A stretch of 64,000 nt of DNA from Pontivivens insulae (GTDB taxonomy: Bacteria > Pseudomonadota > Alphaproteobacteria > Rhodobacterales > Rhodobacteraceae), in assembly GCF_900302495.1 (NCBI RefSeq), contig NZ_OMKW01000004.1:310001-374000 (forward strand), given 5' to 3'. The notes under the pieces are model-generated. The model was not told where the DNA came from and searched no databases. It worked only from the letters and a program-made list of their open reading frames with translations. A program made the translations under genes and the position numbers. Positions 1-8,235 of this stretch are shown piece by piece; positions within the stretch are counted from its first letter, which is position 1, and every line of letters starts with the position of its first letter.

Positions 1-866
1 CGACGCCCTCCGCCGACGATTGCGGCCATGCTGGCCGTATGATGGGGTGTGCGAATGGGCCTGCGGGGCGAGATGCCACCATCCTCGATCAGGCCCGCAA
101 GGCTGTGGATCATCGAGGTTTCGAGCGCTTCGGCGGCTGTAAGGTCCGGCAGGAGGCCGGGCAGCCGTGCGGCCAGCATGGATTTGCCCGATCCCGGCTC
201 ACCCACCATGATGATGTGGTGACGACCGGCGGCCGCAATTTCCAACGCGCGGCGCGCCCGCTCTTGCCCTTTCACATCGGCCATGTCTGCAATCGGCGTG
301 TCGTCTGAAATCAAACCTGGTTCTGCGGGCGGCAGGGTCATGCGCCCGGCAAAATGGTTGACGAGGGCGAGCAGGCTGGGTGCGGCGAGCACCTGCACGG
401 CCCCGACCCACGCGGCCTCTGCCCCGCACGCCTCGGGACAGATCAGGTCGCATTCAAGCTCTGCTGCCGCGACGGCGGCGGGCAGGGCGCCGGTCACTTT
501 CACTGTACTGCCGTCGAGGGAGAGTTCGCCCAAGGCGACATGCCGTGCGGCCTCTTCCCGCGGGATGACGTCCATTGCGGCCAGTAGGCAGAGCGCGATG
601 GGCAGATCGAAATGCGATCCCTCCTTTGGAAGATCGGCAGGGGAGAGATTGATCGTGATCCGCTTGGCGGGCAGCGCGAGGCCCATGGCCGTCATCGCAG
701 AGCGCACACGTTCCTTCGCCTCACTGACCGCTTTGTCGGGCAATCCGACGAGGGAGAAAGACGGCATACCCGGTGTAAGCGCGCACTGGATTTCAACCGG
801 GCGCGCCTCCACCCCCTGAAAGGCGACGGTATAGGCGCGGGCAATGGTATTCGCAGCGTCGAGCAT
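1..866 (-). CDS. comM: ComM/YifB-family Mg-chelatase-like AAA+ ATPase (3' part cut by window edge)
   Basis: The reverse strand reads from an ATG at 866 to the window edge with no stop, about 288 codons. The N-terminus (MLDAANTIARAYTVAFQGVE) and the phrases LTPGMPSFSLVGLPDKAV and SHFDLPIALCLLAA are typical of the Lon-protease-like N-terminal domain of ComM. A Walker A motif, GEPGSGKSMLA, sits near residue 220, followed by RTPHHTAS. ComM is a hexameric helicase that promotes branch migration during natural transformation; that role is family knowledge. An in-frame GTG lies 18 bases upstream, but the ATG matches the usual family start. The C-terminal Mg-chelatase part lies outside the window. 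The next gene is on the same strand, ending at 901. Confidence 0.9.
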   Translation of the reverse strand, partial: MLDAANTIARAYTVAFQGVEARPVEIQCALTPGMPSFSLVGLPDKAVSEAKERVRSAMTAMGLALPAKRITINLSPADLPKEGSHFDLPIALCLLAAMDVIPREEAARHVALGELSLDGSTVKVTGALPAAVAAAELECDLICPEACGAEAAWVGAVQVLAAPSLLALVNHFAGRMTLPPAEPGLISDDTPIADMADVKGQERARRALEIAAAGRHHIIMVGEPGSGKSMLAARLPGLLPDLTAAEALETSMIHSLAGLIEDGGISPRRPIRTPHHTASMAAIVGGGR

Positions 867-900
867 GGCGCAGCGTTGCTGCACATTGGTTTATGAGGGG

Positions 901-1905
901 TTAACGCGGCGGCGGCAGATCGAAGCCCTTTGCCGTGATCCGGGCGCAAAGCCGTTCGAGGAAGTCAGGTGCGCGCGGTGCCAGGCATTGCGTCTCAAGA
1001 TGCCAATACAGATAGGCGGCATAAGGCCAGTCTTGTGCCGTGGCCATTGCCATGGCTTGCGGAATCTGCCCGGCAGAGCGCGCCGTCACACCGTTGTGGT
1101 GAAAATCGGTTTGGCCGCACAGAACGGCCGGCACCTGGTGCACGAATCCTTCGAAGGCCACGGCGGAGGTTTGGGTGACGCAGAGCGACGCGTTCGCCAG
1201 GATGTCGTGGATCGACGCGTCCCCGACAATAACGCCATTGGCCGGATTGTGGTGCTGCATCAGTTGCCTGCGGACCGCATCTGACTGCAATGGATGGGGC
1301 TTGATATAGACGGGCCGCCCGTCGCGATGGGTCAGCACTGTCTCGATCATCGTCATCAGGTCCACATGGATGACGTTCTGATCCGCCGGGTGGATCTCTT
1401 GCGTGAAGATCGCGATGAGGTCTTTGGGCAGGTTTTCGTCGCGGTGCGATTGATCGAATTTGGAGCGGTTGTTGCCGATGAACTTTCGCTTGAGCCGTTC
1501 GAGAAGGGCGTTTGCGGCCTCTGCGTCAATCTCTGCCGGGTTGAAGGGAAGAAGCCGAAGGGTGGAGTTGTGGCGTGTCGCGACCTCATCGCAATACCAA
1601 TACCCGTTGAGGTAATGCGGGGTTGTGAAAAGGGTGCCAGGGGCGAAGCCGGGGCGATCTGTCACAAGGAGATGCAAGTCGTCTGGCGCCCGGTCCAGCT
1701 GAGCGGCTCCACCGCGCAAATCATAGGCGTGAACGTGTATTCCGAGGCTTTCGGCATGGGTGCGCAACCGCTCGAAAAACAGAAGCTTCCCCGCCAACAG
1801 GGCTTCGAGCCGCGCCTCCTGCGCCATGATGTGGATGTTGCGCGGTCCCGTGCGGGTCAGGGCCGGTCGGAACCGGCCCAGTTTGGTCAGAACAAGGTTC
1901 GCCAC
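901..1905 (-). CDS. Capsule polysaccharide export/biosynthesis-like protein (KpsS-related)
   Basis: A 334-residue protein starting at GTG 1905, five bases after the hemE stop, so probably cotranscribed with hemE. The C-terminal half has the phrases VYIKPHPLQSD and CVTQTSAVAFEGFVH followed by PAVLCGQTDFHHNG. These recall the GT-B-like capsule polysaccharide family (KpsS/KpsC, beta-Kdo transferases), where a conserved HP pair and a serine-rich loop bind the nucleotide sugar. There is no signal peptide or membrane segment, so it is cytoplasmic. No other capsule genes are nearby, so the substrate is unknown. The family assignment is moderate and the biological role is not inferred. Confidence 0.55.
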   Translation of the reverse strand: MANLVLTKLGRFRPALTRTGPRNIHIMAQEARLEALLAGKLLFFERLRTHAESLGIHVHAYDLRGGAAQLDRAPDDLHLLVTDRPGFAPGTLFTTPHYLNGYWYCDEVATRHNSTLRLLPFNPAEIDAEAANALLERLKRKFIGNNRSKFDQSHRDENLPKDLIAIFTQEIHPADQNVIHVDLMTMIETVLTHRDGRPVYIKPHPLQSDAVRRQLMQHHNPANGVIVGDASIHDILANASLCVTQTSAVAFEGFVHQVPAVLCGQTDFHHNGVTARSAGQIPQAMAMATAQDWPYAAYLYWHLETQCLAPRAPDFLERLCARITAKGFDLPPPR

Positions 1906-1910
1906 GGCGG

Positions 1911-2939
1911 TTAGCCGCGCACGGCCTCTAGCATACGGTGGACATTGTCCGGGCTGGCGTCGGGTGTGATGCCGTGGCCCAGATTGAAGATATGCGCACC
2001 GCCCGAGAAGCCCTTGACCACGTCCTTGGTGGCCTTGGTCAGCGCCTCGCCACCTTGCACCAGCAGCAGCGGGTCGAGATTGCCCTGCACGCAGGCATGG
2101 GGCTGAACATGTTTTGCCGCCCAGGCCGGATCGACCGAGGTATCAAGTGCGACGCCCTGCACCCCCGTCTGCTCGACAAAGGTGGCGTAATTGCCGCCCG
2201 CGCCACGCGGGAAGCCGATGATCGGCAAATCGGGGTGTTCTGCGCGCAGCGCATCGACGATCTTCTTGCCAGGTGCGATTGCATATTTCTCAAAGACCGG
2301 TCCGGGCAGGGCGCCAGCCCAACTGTCGAAGATCTTGACGACTTCGGCCCCGGCCTCGACCTGCTTGAGAAGGTAGTGGATCGTGGCAGCGGTGATTTTG
2401 TCCAGAAGCGCCTCGAATGTGGTGGTGTCACCATACATCAGGCGCCGCGCCGGGGCCTGATCGGGTGTGCCGCGACCGGCGATCATGTAGGTGGCAACGG
2501 TCCAGGGCGCACCGGCAAAGCCGATGAGCGGAACCTCGGGTGGCAACTCACGACGCAGGATGCGTACGGTCTCGTAAACCGGTGACAGCACCTCATCAAT
2601 GGCATCGAGGGGGCCCAGCCTGGCCAGATCATCCGCGCTGGTGATTGTCGACAGGCGTGGCCCCTCCCCCTGAACGAAGGTCAGATCCGCCCCAAGCGCC
2701 TGAGGCACCAGCAAAATGTCAGCAAAGAGGATCGCTGCGTCGAACGCGTATTTGCGGATCGGCTGCAACGTAACCTCTGCGGCCAGTTCCGGTGTGTAAC
2801 ACAGGTCAAGAAAGCTGCCTGCCTGGGCGCGGGTTGCGCGATACTCCGGCAGGTACCGTCCGGCCTGCCGCATCATCCAGACGGGCGGGGTTGGCAGCGT
2901 CTCGCCTGCGAGGGCGCGAAGAAGCAGTTTGTCGGACAT
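1911..2939 (-). CDS. hemE: Uroporphyrinogen decarboxylase HemE
   Basis: 342 residues, normal family length. HemE decarboxylates the four acetate side chains of uroporphyrinogen III to give coproporphyrinogen III in haem synthesis. The signature [14 protein letters not shown] is at residues 21-34 and the substrate-binding aspartate lies in LFADILL. Further family landmarks are [16 protein letters not shown] and HIFNLGHGI near the C-terminus. The start is set at ATG 2939 (MSDKLLL), which has GGAG eight bases upstream; a TTG six bases earlier is also in frame. It lies in the same 5 kb as a HemJ-like gene and hemA but is transcribed away from them. Confidence 0.97.
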   Translation of the reverse strand: MSDKLLLRALAGETLPTPPVWMMRQAGRYLPEYRATRAQAGSFLDLCYTPELAAEVTLQPIRKYAFDAAILFADILLVPQALGADLTFVQGEGPRLSTITSADDLARLGPLDAIDEVLSPVYETVRILRRELPPEVPLIGFAGAPWTVATYMIAGRGTPDQAPARRLMYGDTTTFEALLDKITAATIHYLLKQVEAGAEVVKIFDSWAGALPGPVFEKYAIAPGKKIVDALRAEHPDLPIIGFPRGAGGNYATFVEQTGVQGVALDTSVDPAWAAKHVQPHACVQGNLDPLLLVQGGEALTKATKDVVKGFSGGAHIFNLGHGITPDASPDNVHRMLEAVRG

Positions 2940-3010
2940 TGGCAAGACTCCAGCATTGTCTGGCTCCGGTATGGCGGAGGGGTGGGGGCGGTGTCCAGCG
3001 TGATTTACAC

Positions 3011-3625
3011 TTATGGCTTGGCGCCAAAACGCGCACCCAGCGATTCCGCGAAGTGATTTCCCAGCTTTCGCGTATCGTCCGCAGGCACGTTCAACAGCTC
3101 AGCCTCCATGAAGGCGGAGGAGAAGGCGACAAGCAGCATCATGCGCAAGAGCTCTGCCACCTCGATGTCATCTGTAATTGCGCCGGCGCGCTGGAGGGCA
3201 TGGAGCCTTTGGCCGATATTGCTTTCGTGCTCGTCCGTGATGGCCGCCATCATGTCATCGCGAATCTCGGGATTGGTCAGCGCCTCGGTCACCACGATCC
3301 GCAACATGGCACGGGCGTCGCGATCAGCGTCATAGCGCTGGCGGAACCAGCATCGGGCCTCGGCCTCCAGCGTCGGCTGCGGGGGATAAGGCAGATCACC
3401 GGTTTGTTTCTCGGCCACTTCGCGTTGCATGACAGCGATGAAGAGACCGCGTTTGCTGCCGAAATACCGGTTGATCAGGGCAACATTTGCCCCTGCGGCT
3501 GCTGCGATGTCCTGCACCTTGGCGCGGTCGAACCCGTTGCGCGAAAACTCGGCGCGGCCAGCGTCCACAAGGCGCGCCATCGTCGTTTTGCGGCGTCCAT
3601 TTGGTGAAGGTTTCGGCTCAGTCAT
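3011..3625 (-). CDS. TetR/AcrR-family transcriptional regulator
   Basis: About 204 residues from ATG 3625 ([19 protein letters not shown]). The N-terminal helix-turn-helix is clear: [25 protein letters not shown], with a basic arm before it. The C-terminal ligand domain is not diagnostic. An upstream ATG at 3643 is also in frame, but it lies inside the 18-bp palindrome 3634-3651; if that palindrome is an operator, the shorter start leaves it in the leader or promoter. The gene is divergent from the DUF3817/HemJ-like pair at 3703-4426, and two identical palindromes fill the space between them. I infer that it represses itself and that pair; the inducer is unknown. Confidence 0.88.
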   Translation of the reverse strand: MTEPKPSPNGRRKTTMARLVDAGRAEFSRNGFDRAKVQDIAAAAGANVALINRYFGSKRGLFIAVMQREVAEKQTGDLPYPPQPTLEAEARCWFRQRYDADRDARAMLRIVVTEALTNPEIRDDMMAAITDEHESNIGQRLHALQRAGAITDDIEVAELLRMMLLVAFSSAFMEAELLNVPADDTRKLGNHFAESLGARFGAKP

Positions 3626-3633
3626 CTCTGAGT

Positions 3634-3651
3634 AGTAAATCATTATTTACT
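3634..3651. promoter_or_regulatory. 18-bp palindrome, probable TetR operator 1
   Basis: Perfect inverted repeat AGTAAAT-CATT-ATTTACT. It sits at the 5' end of the tetR gene and overlaps the alternative upstream ATG. An identical repeat with another 4-bp spacer lies 39 bp away. Direct readout; function as operator is inferred. Confidence 0.7.
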
Positions 3652-3672
3652 TAATCGCAAAGTGGGTCTAAG

Positions 3673-3690
3673 AGTAAATGAAGATTTACT
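3673..3690. promoter_or_regulatory. 18-bp palindrome, probable TetR operator 2
   Basis: Perfect inverted repeat AGTAAAT-GAAG-ATTTACT, with arms identical to the copy at 3634-3651. It ends 12 bases before the ATG of the DUF3817 gene, where a bound repressor would block transcription of the divergent pair. Confidence 0.7.
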
Positions 3691-3702
3691 TTTGAGGGTG
3701 CT

Positions 3703-4023
3703 ATGGTGGGGCGAGGTGCAGAATTGCGACTTTTGCGTCGCGTGGGACGCATCGAAGGGGCGACCCTGCTGTTGCTTCTGTTCGTCGCAGTTCCCGCAAG
3801 GCGACTCTTTGGTTTCGAGACAGCGACCGGGCTCATGGGGCCCATTCATGGCGTCGCCTTCACCCTCTATTTCCATGTGGCTTGTGCGGCCGTGTTTGAT
3901 GGGCGGTGGAGCTTCGGGGGGATCGTTCGCGTGTTGGGCGCGGCCCTGATCCCCTTTGGGACGTTCCTCAACGAGCGCCTTCTTACGCAACAGTTGAATG
4001 CGCGAGGATTGAGCGATGTATGA
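3703..4023 (+). CDS. DUF3817 integral membrane protein
   Basis: 106 residues starting at ATG 3703, with GAGGGTG just upstream as ribosome-binding site. The sequence RVGRIEGATLLLLLFVAVP, a GLMGPIHGVAFTLY segment and a third hydrophobic stretch match the small three-helix DUF3817 family, whose function is unknown. The stop overlaps the next gene by 8 bases (4016-4023), so translation is probably coupled. The promoter lies between two TetR-type palindromes, so expression is likely repressed by the divergent regulator. Confidence 0.8.
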   Translation: MVGRGAELRLLRRVGRIEGATLLLLLFVAVPARRLFGFETATGLMGPIHGVAFTLYFHVACAAVFDGRWSFGGIVRVLGAALIPFGTFLNERLLTQQLNARGLSDV

Positions 4024-4426
4024 ACTGGCAAAGCTTTTCCATCTGATCGCTGTCCTGCTTTGGACCACCGCAATGCTTGGAGGCTGTGCGCTGCTATTGG
4101 CCGCAAAGGCCGAGGGGCGCGTCCGCGCGGCCTTGCCGGTCTTGAGGCCGTACTATTTGCGATCCGGCGGGGTCGGCTTGATCGCTGTCTGGGCGTTTGG
4201 CCTGCTGGTCGCCACATTGGGAGGCTGGCTGACGGCACCATGGCTGGGTGCGAAGATGGCAGTCGTTTTCTTATTGAGTGGGGTGCATGGGGCGCTGTCG
4301 GCGCAAATCCGACGCGCGGCGGAAGATCCGGGATACACCATCACGCCGCGGATAACGGGCCTGACCGTTGCTTTGGCCGCGGGTTTGGTCCTGGTGCTGA
4401 CGCTCGTGATCTTCAAACCCTTCTGA
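4016..4426 (+). CDS. HemJ/CopD-superfamily four-helix membrane protein
   Basis: 136 residues, four predicted membrane helices. The layout recalls HemJ-type protoporphyrinogen oxidase and CopD: an early histidine in LAKLFHLIAVLLW (H9), a VWAFGLLVATLGG segment, and WLGAKMAVVFLLSGVHG with K80 and H91. The early His and the mid-protein Lys correspond to residues regarded as important in HemJ. The gene overlaps the DUF3817 gene and lies between hemE and hemA, which suggests a haem link. Similarity is loose and HemJ is often found near hemE, so this may be a paralog rather than the housekeeping enzyme. No symbol is given for that reason. Confidence 0.6.
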   Translation: MYELAKLFHLIAVLLWTTAMLGGCALLLAAKAEGRVRAALPVLRPYYLRSGGVGLIAVWAFGLLVATLGGWLTAPWLGAKMAVVFLLSGVHGALSAQIRRAAEDPGYTITPRITGLTVALAAGLVLVLTLVIFKPF

Positions 4427-4437
4427 CCGTCGGTCAC

Positions 4438-4451
4438 TTGATCCTGATCAA
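4438..4451. promoter_or_regulatory. FnrL/FNR box upstream of hemA
   Basis: TTGAT-CCTG-ATCAA is an exact match to the FNR consensus TTGAT-N4-ATCAA. It lies 145 bases before the hemA start and just after the HemJ-like gene. FnrL control of hemA by oxygen is established in Rhodobacter; its use here is inferred. Confidence 0.8.
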
Positions 4452-4479
4452 GTCGTGAAGTCTGGAATTGCTCTAAAAC

Positions 4480-4506
4480 TTGACGCAAGCGTCTGGTTTG
4501 ACGCAA
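4480..4506. repeat. Direct repeat TTGACGCAA upstream of hemA
   Basis: TTGACGCAA occurs at 4480-4488 and again at 4498-4506, an 18-bp period, so both copies lie on nearly the same DNA face. The first copy also forms part of GACGC-AA-GCGTC. It may be a regulator site or contain a -35 element for hemA; neither is proven. Confidence 0.4.
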
Positions 4507-4596
4507 TGAACATTCAGACGTGCGGCGTTCGGGCGCTGGCCAAGCACTGGCCGATAGCCTAGATGAGCTGCAGACCGATCAGGGACGAGACGACGC

Positions 4597-5814
4597 ATGG
4601 ATTACGACGCGCTTTTTCGCACGCAGCTCGACGCACTGAAGACAGAGGGCAATTACCGTGTCTTCGCAGAGCTTGAGCGCTTTCGCGGGGCCTTCCCGCG
4701 GGCCAAGAACCACGGCGCTGGTGCGGAAGAAGTCACGGTCTGGTGCGGCAATGACTATCTGGGCATGGGCCAACACCCTGACGTGCTGGAAGCCATGCAT
4801 GACGCGCTGGACAAATGCGGGGCAGGTGCGGGGGGCACGCGCAATATTTCGGGCACAAATCACTCGCATGTGCTGCTGGAGAACGAGCTTGCCGATCTGC
4901 ATGGCAAGGATGCCGCGCTGCTCTTCACATCGGGCTATGTGTCGAACTGGGCGGCGCTGTCTACACTGGGCGCGCGTCTGCCTGGCTGCACGATCCTGAG
5001 CGATAGCTACAACCACGCCTCGATGATCGAAGGCATTCGTCATGCGCGCTGCGAAAAGCGCATCTGGGCGCATAATGATCCAGAGGATTTGGCACGCAAG
5101 CTGGCCGATCTTGATCCTGACGCGCCGAAGGTTGTTGCCTTTGAGTCCGTTTACTCGATGGATGGTGACATCGCCCCGATCGCTGAAATCTTAGACGTGT
5201 GCGAGCAGTACGGCGCGATGAGCTATCTGGACGAAGTTCATGCGGTGGGTTTGTACGGTCCGCGCGGTGGCGGGATCGCAGAGCGTGAAGGTCTGATGGA
5301 CCGGGTGACGCTGATCGAAGGCACCTTGGGGAAGGCCTTTGGTGTCGTTGGCGGCTATATCACCGGCTCGACCGAGTTGGTCGATTTCATTCGTTCTTTT
5401 GCGAGCGGCTTCATCTTCACCACGGCCCTTCCGCCAGCGGTTGCGGCAGGTGCGGTTGCGTCCATCCAGACCCTCAAAGGGGCAGAAGGCACTGGCCTGC
5501 GTGCGCGCCAGCAACGTCAGGTCGCACGACTGCGGGCGAAGCTGGATCAGGCGGGTATTCCGCATCTCGACAATCCGTCTCACATCGTCCCCGTGATGGT
5601 GAAGGATCCGGTGAAATGTAAGATGCTGGCTGATTTCCTGATGGAGCGTCACGGCATTTATGTGCAGCCCATCAACTATCCCACGGTGCCGAAGGGAACC
5701 GAGCGTCTGCGCTTTACCCCTTCGCCGCTGCATGATGACGGCGATATTGATGCACTGGTTGGTGCGCTTCATTCCTTGTGGAGCCAGTGTGCGTTGGCTC
5801 GGGCTGTCGCCTGA
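4597..5814 (+). CDS. hemA: 5-aminolevulinate synthase (ALAS, Shemin pathway)
   Basis: 405 residues, the normal alphaproteobacterial length. It condenses glycine and succinyl-CoA to 5-aminolevulinate using PLP, the first and rate-limiting step of tetrapyrrole synthesis. Landmarks are [56 protein letters not shown] and the PLP lysine in [14 protein letters not shown] (K246). The FNR box at 4438-4451 indicates induction at low oxygen. The neighbouring cytochrome c and RegB-like kinase genes reinforce a redox-control theme. Some members of this group have a second ALAS gene (hemT); whether that exists elsewhere cannot be seen. Confidence 0.97.
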   Translation: MDYDALFRTQLDALKTEGNYRVFAELERFRGAFPRAKNHGAGAEEVTVWCGNDYLGMGQHPDVLEAMHDALDKCGAGAGGTRNISGTNHSHVLLENELADLHGKDAALLFTSGYVSNWAALSTLGARLPGCTILSDSYNHASMIEGIRHARCEKRIWAHNDPEDLARKLADLDPDAPKVVAFESVYSMDGDIAPIAEILDVCEQYGAMSYLDEVHAVGLYGPRGGGIAEREGLMDRVTLIEGTLGKAFGVVGGYITGSTELVDFIRSFASGFIFTTALPPAVAAGAVASIQTLKGAEGTGLRARQQRQVARLRAKLDQAGIPHLDNPSHIVPVMVKDPVKCKMLADFLMERHGIYVQPINYPTVPKGTERLRFTPSPLHDDGDIDALVGALHSLWSQCALARAVA

Positions 5815-5954
5815 TCGCATTGATCGGGACGCTCTTCGAAAATTGATTGCGGTGCGGTGTGGTCCGATGGACGCATTGCGTGCGTATACCTATATTAATG
5901 ATAACTAGGTCTGGCGCCTGCAAAGACGAAGGCGTCGCGCATGGGAGGACATCA

Positions 5955-6359
5955 ATGTCTCGCAATCTCGTAATCGCTCTTTCTGCACTGGGTCTTGCCG
6001 CGACGACGGCACCTGTGATCGCGCAGGACGCCTCGACATTTCGGCAGTGCCAATCCTGCCACGTCGTGACCTCCCCCGATGGGACGAATATTGCGGGGCG
6101 CGGCCGCACAGGCCCCAATCTTTATGGCATCATCGGCCAGCAGGCCGGAACGGTTGATGGTTTCAACTATGGCCCGTCGCTGGTGGCGGCAGGGGAGCAA
6201 GGTCTTGTGTGGACGGAAGAAAACCTCGCGGCCTATATCGAAGACCCGACTGGCTTCCTGCGTGAATTCACCGGTGACAGCTCGGCACGCTCGCGCATGT
6301 CCTATCGCGCGCGCAGCGGACAGGCCGAAGTGGCAGCCTTTCTGGCTTCTGCGGGTTGA
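5955..6359 (+). CDS. Secreted class I cytochrome c
   Basis: 134 residues from ATG 5955, with GGAGG at 5944-5948. An N-terminal signal peptide (MSRNLVIALSALGLAATTAP...VIAQ) directs export to the periplasm. One haem-binding motif, CQSCH, is at residues 32-36. TGPNLYGIIGQQAG is the usual cytochrome c loop, and a methionine in RMSYRAR is a plausible sixth ligand. It probably carries electrons in the periplasm, like cytochromes c551/c552. A longer frame upstream lacks a signal peptide and is not favoured. The next gene begins within a few bases. Confidence 0.88.
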   Translation: MSRNLVIALSALGLAATTAPVIAQDASTFRQCQSCHVVTSPDGTNIAGRGRTGPNLYGIIGQQAGTVDGFNYGPSLVAAGEQGLVWTEENLAAYIEDPTGFLREFTGDSSARSRMSYRARSGQAEVAAFLASAG

Positions 6360-6370
6360 GCCCTTCGCCG

Positions 6371-6757
6371 ATGCACGGGTCACCTTTGCGGGTGGCCCTC
6401 GTCGCACATGACGCGCGGAAGGATGCGCTGATCGAGTGGGCAGGCGGCCATCTCGATGCGCTTGAGCAATGTGAAATCTCGGCCACCGGTACGACCGGCG
6501 GTCGCTTGAAGGGCGCCTATCCAAAGCTGAATATCACAGCTTTGAAGAGTGGGCCGCTGGGTGGCGATCAACAGATCGGCGCGTTGATTGCGGAAGATCG
6601 GATGGACGCCATCATCTTTTTCATCGATCCGCTGTCACCCATGCCGCACGATGTTGATGTGAAGGCATTGACCCGCCTTGCGGTAGTCTATGATTTGCCG
6701 TTGGCCCATTCCCCACGGGCTGCGGATGTCTTGATGTGGGGCTTACGCCATGGCTGA
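6371..6757 (+). CDS. mgsA: Methylglyoxal synthase
   Basis: 128 residues from ATG 6371. It converts dihydroxyacetone phosphate to methylglyoxal and phosphate, a bypass that relieves phosphosugar stress. Family landmarks are VALVAHDARKDALIEW, TGTTGGRLKGAYP, SGPLGGDQQIGALI and FFIDPLSPMPHDVDVKAL, which include the catalytic aspartates. A TTG at 6356 that overlaps the cytochrome stop would add five residues; neither start has a clear ribosome-binding site. The 3' end overlaps the RegB-like kinase gene by 8 bases, so the two are probably translated together. Confidence 0.93.
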   Translation: MHGSPLRVALVAHDARKDALIEWAGGHLDALEQCEISATGTTGGRLKGAYPKLNITALKSGPLGGDQQIGALIAEDRMDAIIFFIDPLSPMPHDVDVKALTRLAVVYDLPLAHSPRAADVLMWGLRHG

Positions 6758-8177
6758 CATCCCGGCCTCGCCCGGGAGTGTCGCGGTCGCCGTACAAGAA
6801 GACGGGCTGCGACTGCGCACGGTCCTGAACCTGCGATGGCTCGCCATCGCGGGACAGGCGGCGGCGGTTCTGGTCGGGTGGCTGGCACTGGGCATGGACT
6901 TGCCCGTAATTGCCTGCTTTGCACTGATCCTGCTTTCGGTCTCGCTCAACGGTCTTGCCGCGATCGTATTGCCTGAGACGCTGCGGCTGTCGTCGCGATA
7001 CACCACGGGTGTCATGCTGTTCGACCTTGTCCAACTGGCGCTTTTGTTGTTGCTGACAGGCGGACTGACCAACCCGTTTTCGATCTTGATCGTCGGCCCA
7101 GTGATGATTGCGGCCACGGCGCTGCCGTTTCGTATCACAGCAATGCTGGGGCTGGTCGCCGTATTCCTTAGTTCGATCTTGCTGGTTTGGTACATTCCGC
7201 TGCGCATGGCGGATGGAACGGTGCTGTCGCTTCCAGATGTCTATCTGTTTGGCATGTGGCTGTCGTTGACCATCGCGGTCGGTTTCTTCGGGATTTACGC
7301 AGCGCGTGTCAGTTCGGACACGGCCGCAATGTCGGACGCGTTGATCGCGACGCAGAGCGCTTTGGCGCGGGAACAGCAGCTCGCGGCGCTTGGGGGCGTG
7401 GTGGCGGCTGCGGCGCATGAGTTGGGCACGCCGCTGGCCACCATCAAGCTTGCCGCGAGCGAGTTGGTTGACGAGCTGGATCGTGACACGTTCGATCCAG
7501 CCCTGGCGGACGATGCGCGCCTGATCCGCGACCAAGCGGACCGATGCCGCACGATCCTTGCAGAAATGGGCAAGGCAGGACGTGAGGATCTGCATCTGCG
7601 CCACGTCCCGATCTATACTTTGATCGACGAAGCTGCTGCACCGCATCGGGATCGCGGTCCGCGCGTCTGGCTGCGGCTTGAGGGCGATGCGGATGGAAGC
7701 GACAATCCCAATCAGCCCGTCATGCGTCGGTCCCCCGAAATCATCCACGGATTGCGCAATCTGATCCAGAATGGTGTGGATTTTGCGCAGGGCCATGTCT
7801 GGGTCGACGTCACCTGGGATACGGACATTGTGCGCATTGTGGTCGGGGACGATGGACCCGGCTATGCCCCTGATCTGCTGCGCCGTATCGGAGAACCCTT
7901 TGTCGGTCGGCGCCGTCGACAGATCCGCCGTGGGGAATATGAGGGGATGGGCCTGGGCCTTTTCATCGCGAAGGCCTTGCTTGAGCGATCTGGCGCACGG
8001 CTTACCTTTGCAAATGGCAGCGAGCAGGGGCGCGCCCGGCGTGATTTGGGTACGCCCGATTTTGCCCGTCCACCCGGCGCGACGGTGGAGGTTGTCTGGC
8101 CGCGCGCACGGGTCGCCCCTCTTGATGATCCCAGCCGTCACGGGCTGGCGCGCAATCCTCTCAATCCAACATCTTAA
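6750..8177 (+). CDS. regB: RegB/PrrB/ActS-type redox sensor histidine kinase
   Basis: 475 residues. Six hydrophobic segments fill residues 25-185 and carry GGLTNPF (104-110), the signature ubiquinone-sensing loop of RegB. The phosphoacceptor is H223 in AAAHELGTPLATI. The redox-active cysteine is C266 in DQADRCRTIL, matching C265 of the Rhodobacter protein. N and G boxes follow (HGLRNLIQNGVDFA, DDGPGYAPDLL, GEYEGMGLGLFIAK). It senses the quinone pool and phosphorylates RegA, which controls photosynthesis, respiration and carbon fixation in relatives. In Rhodobacter regB lies next to senC-regA; neither is here. It overlaps mgsA by 8 bases and is followed by a PAS protein. Confidence 0.93.
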   Translation: MADIPASPGSVAVAVQEDGLRLRTVLNLRWLAIAGQAAAVLVGWLALGMDLPVIACFALILLSVSLNGLAAIVLPETLRLSSRYTTGVMLFDLVQLALLLLLTGGLTNPFSILIVGPVMIAATALPFRITAMLGLVAVFLSSILLVWYIPLRMADGTVLSLPDVYLFGMWLSLTIAVGFFGIYAARVSSDTAAMSDALIATQSALAREQQLAALGGVVAAAAHELGTPLATIKLAASELVDELDRDTFDPALADDARLIRDQADRCRTILAEMGKAGREDLHLRHVPIYTLIDEAAAPHRDRGPRVWLRLEGDADGSDNPNQPVMRRSPEIIHGLRNLIQNGVDFAQGHVWVDVTWDTDIVRIVVGDDGPGYAPDLLRRIGEPFVGRRRRQIRRGEYEGMGLGLFIAKALLERSGARLTFANGSEQGRARRDLGTPDFARPPGATVEVVWPRARVAPLDDPSRHGLARNPLNPTS

Positions 8178-8235
8178 CACGGCGTTAACCTTTTCCGGGC
8201 CAGCGTGAACAGCGCTATTGGAAGGAAATGAGAAT

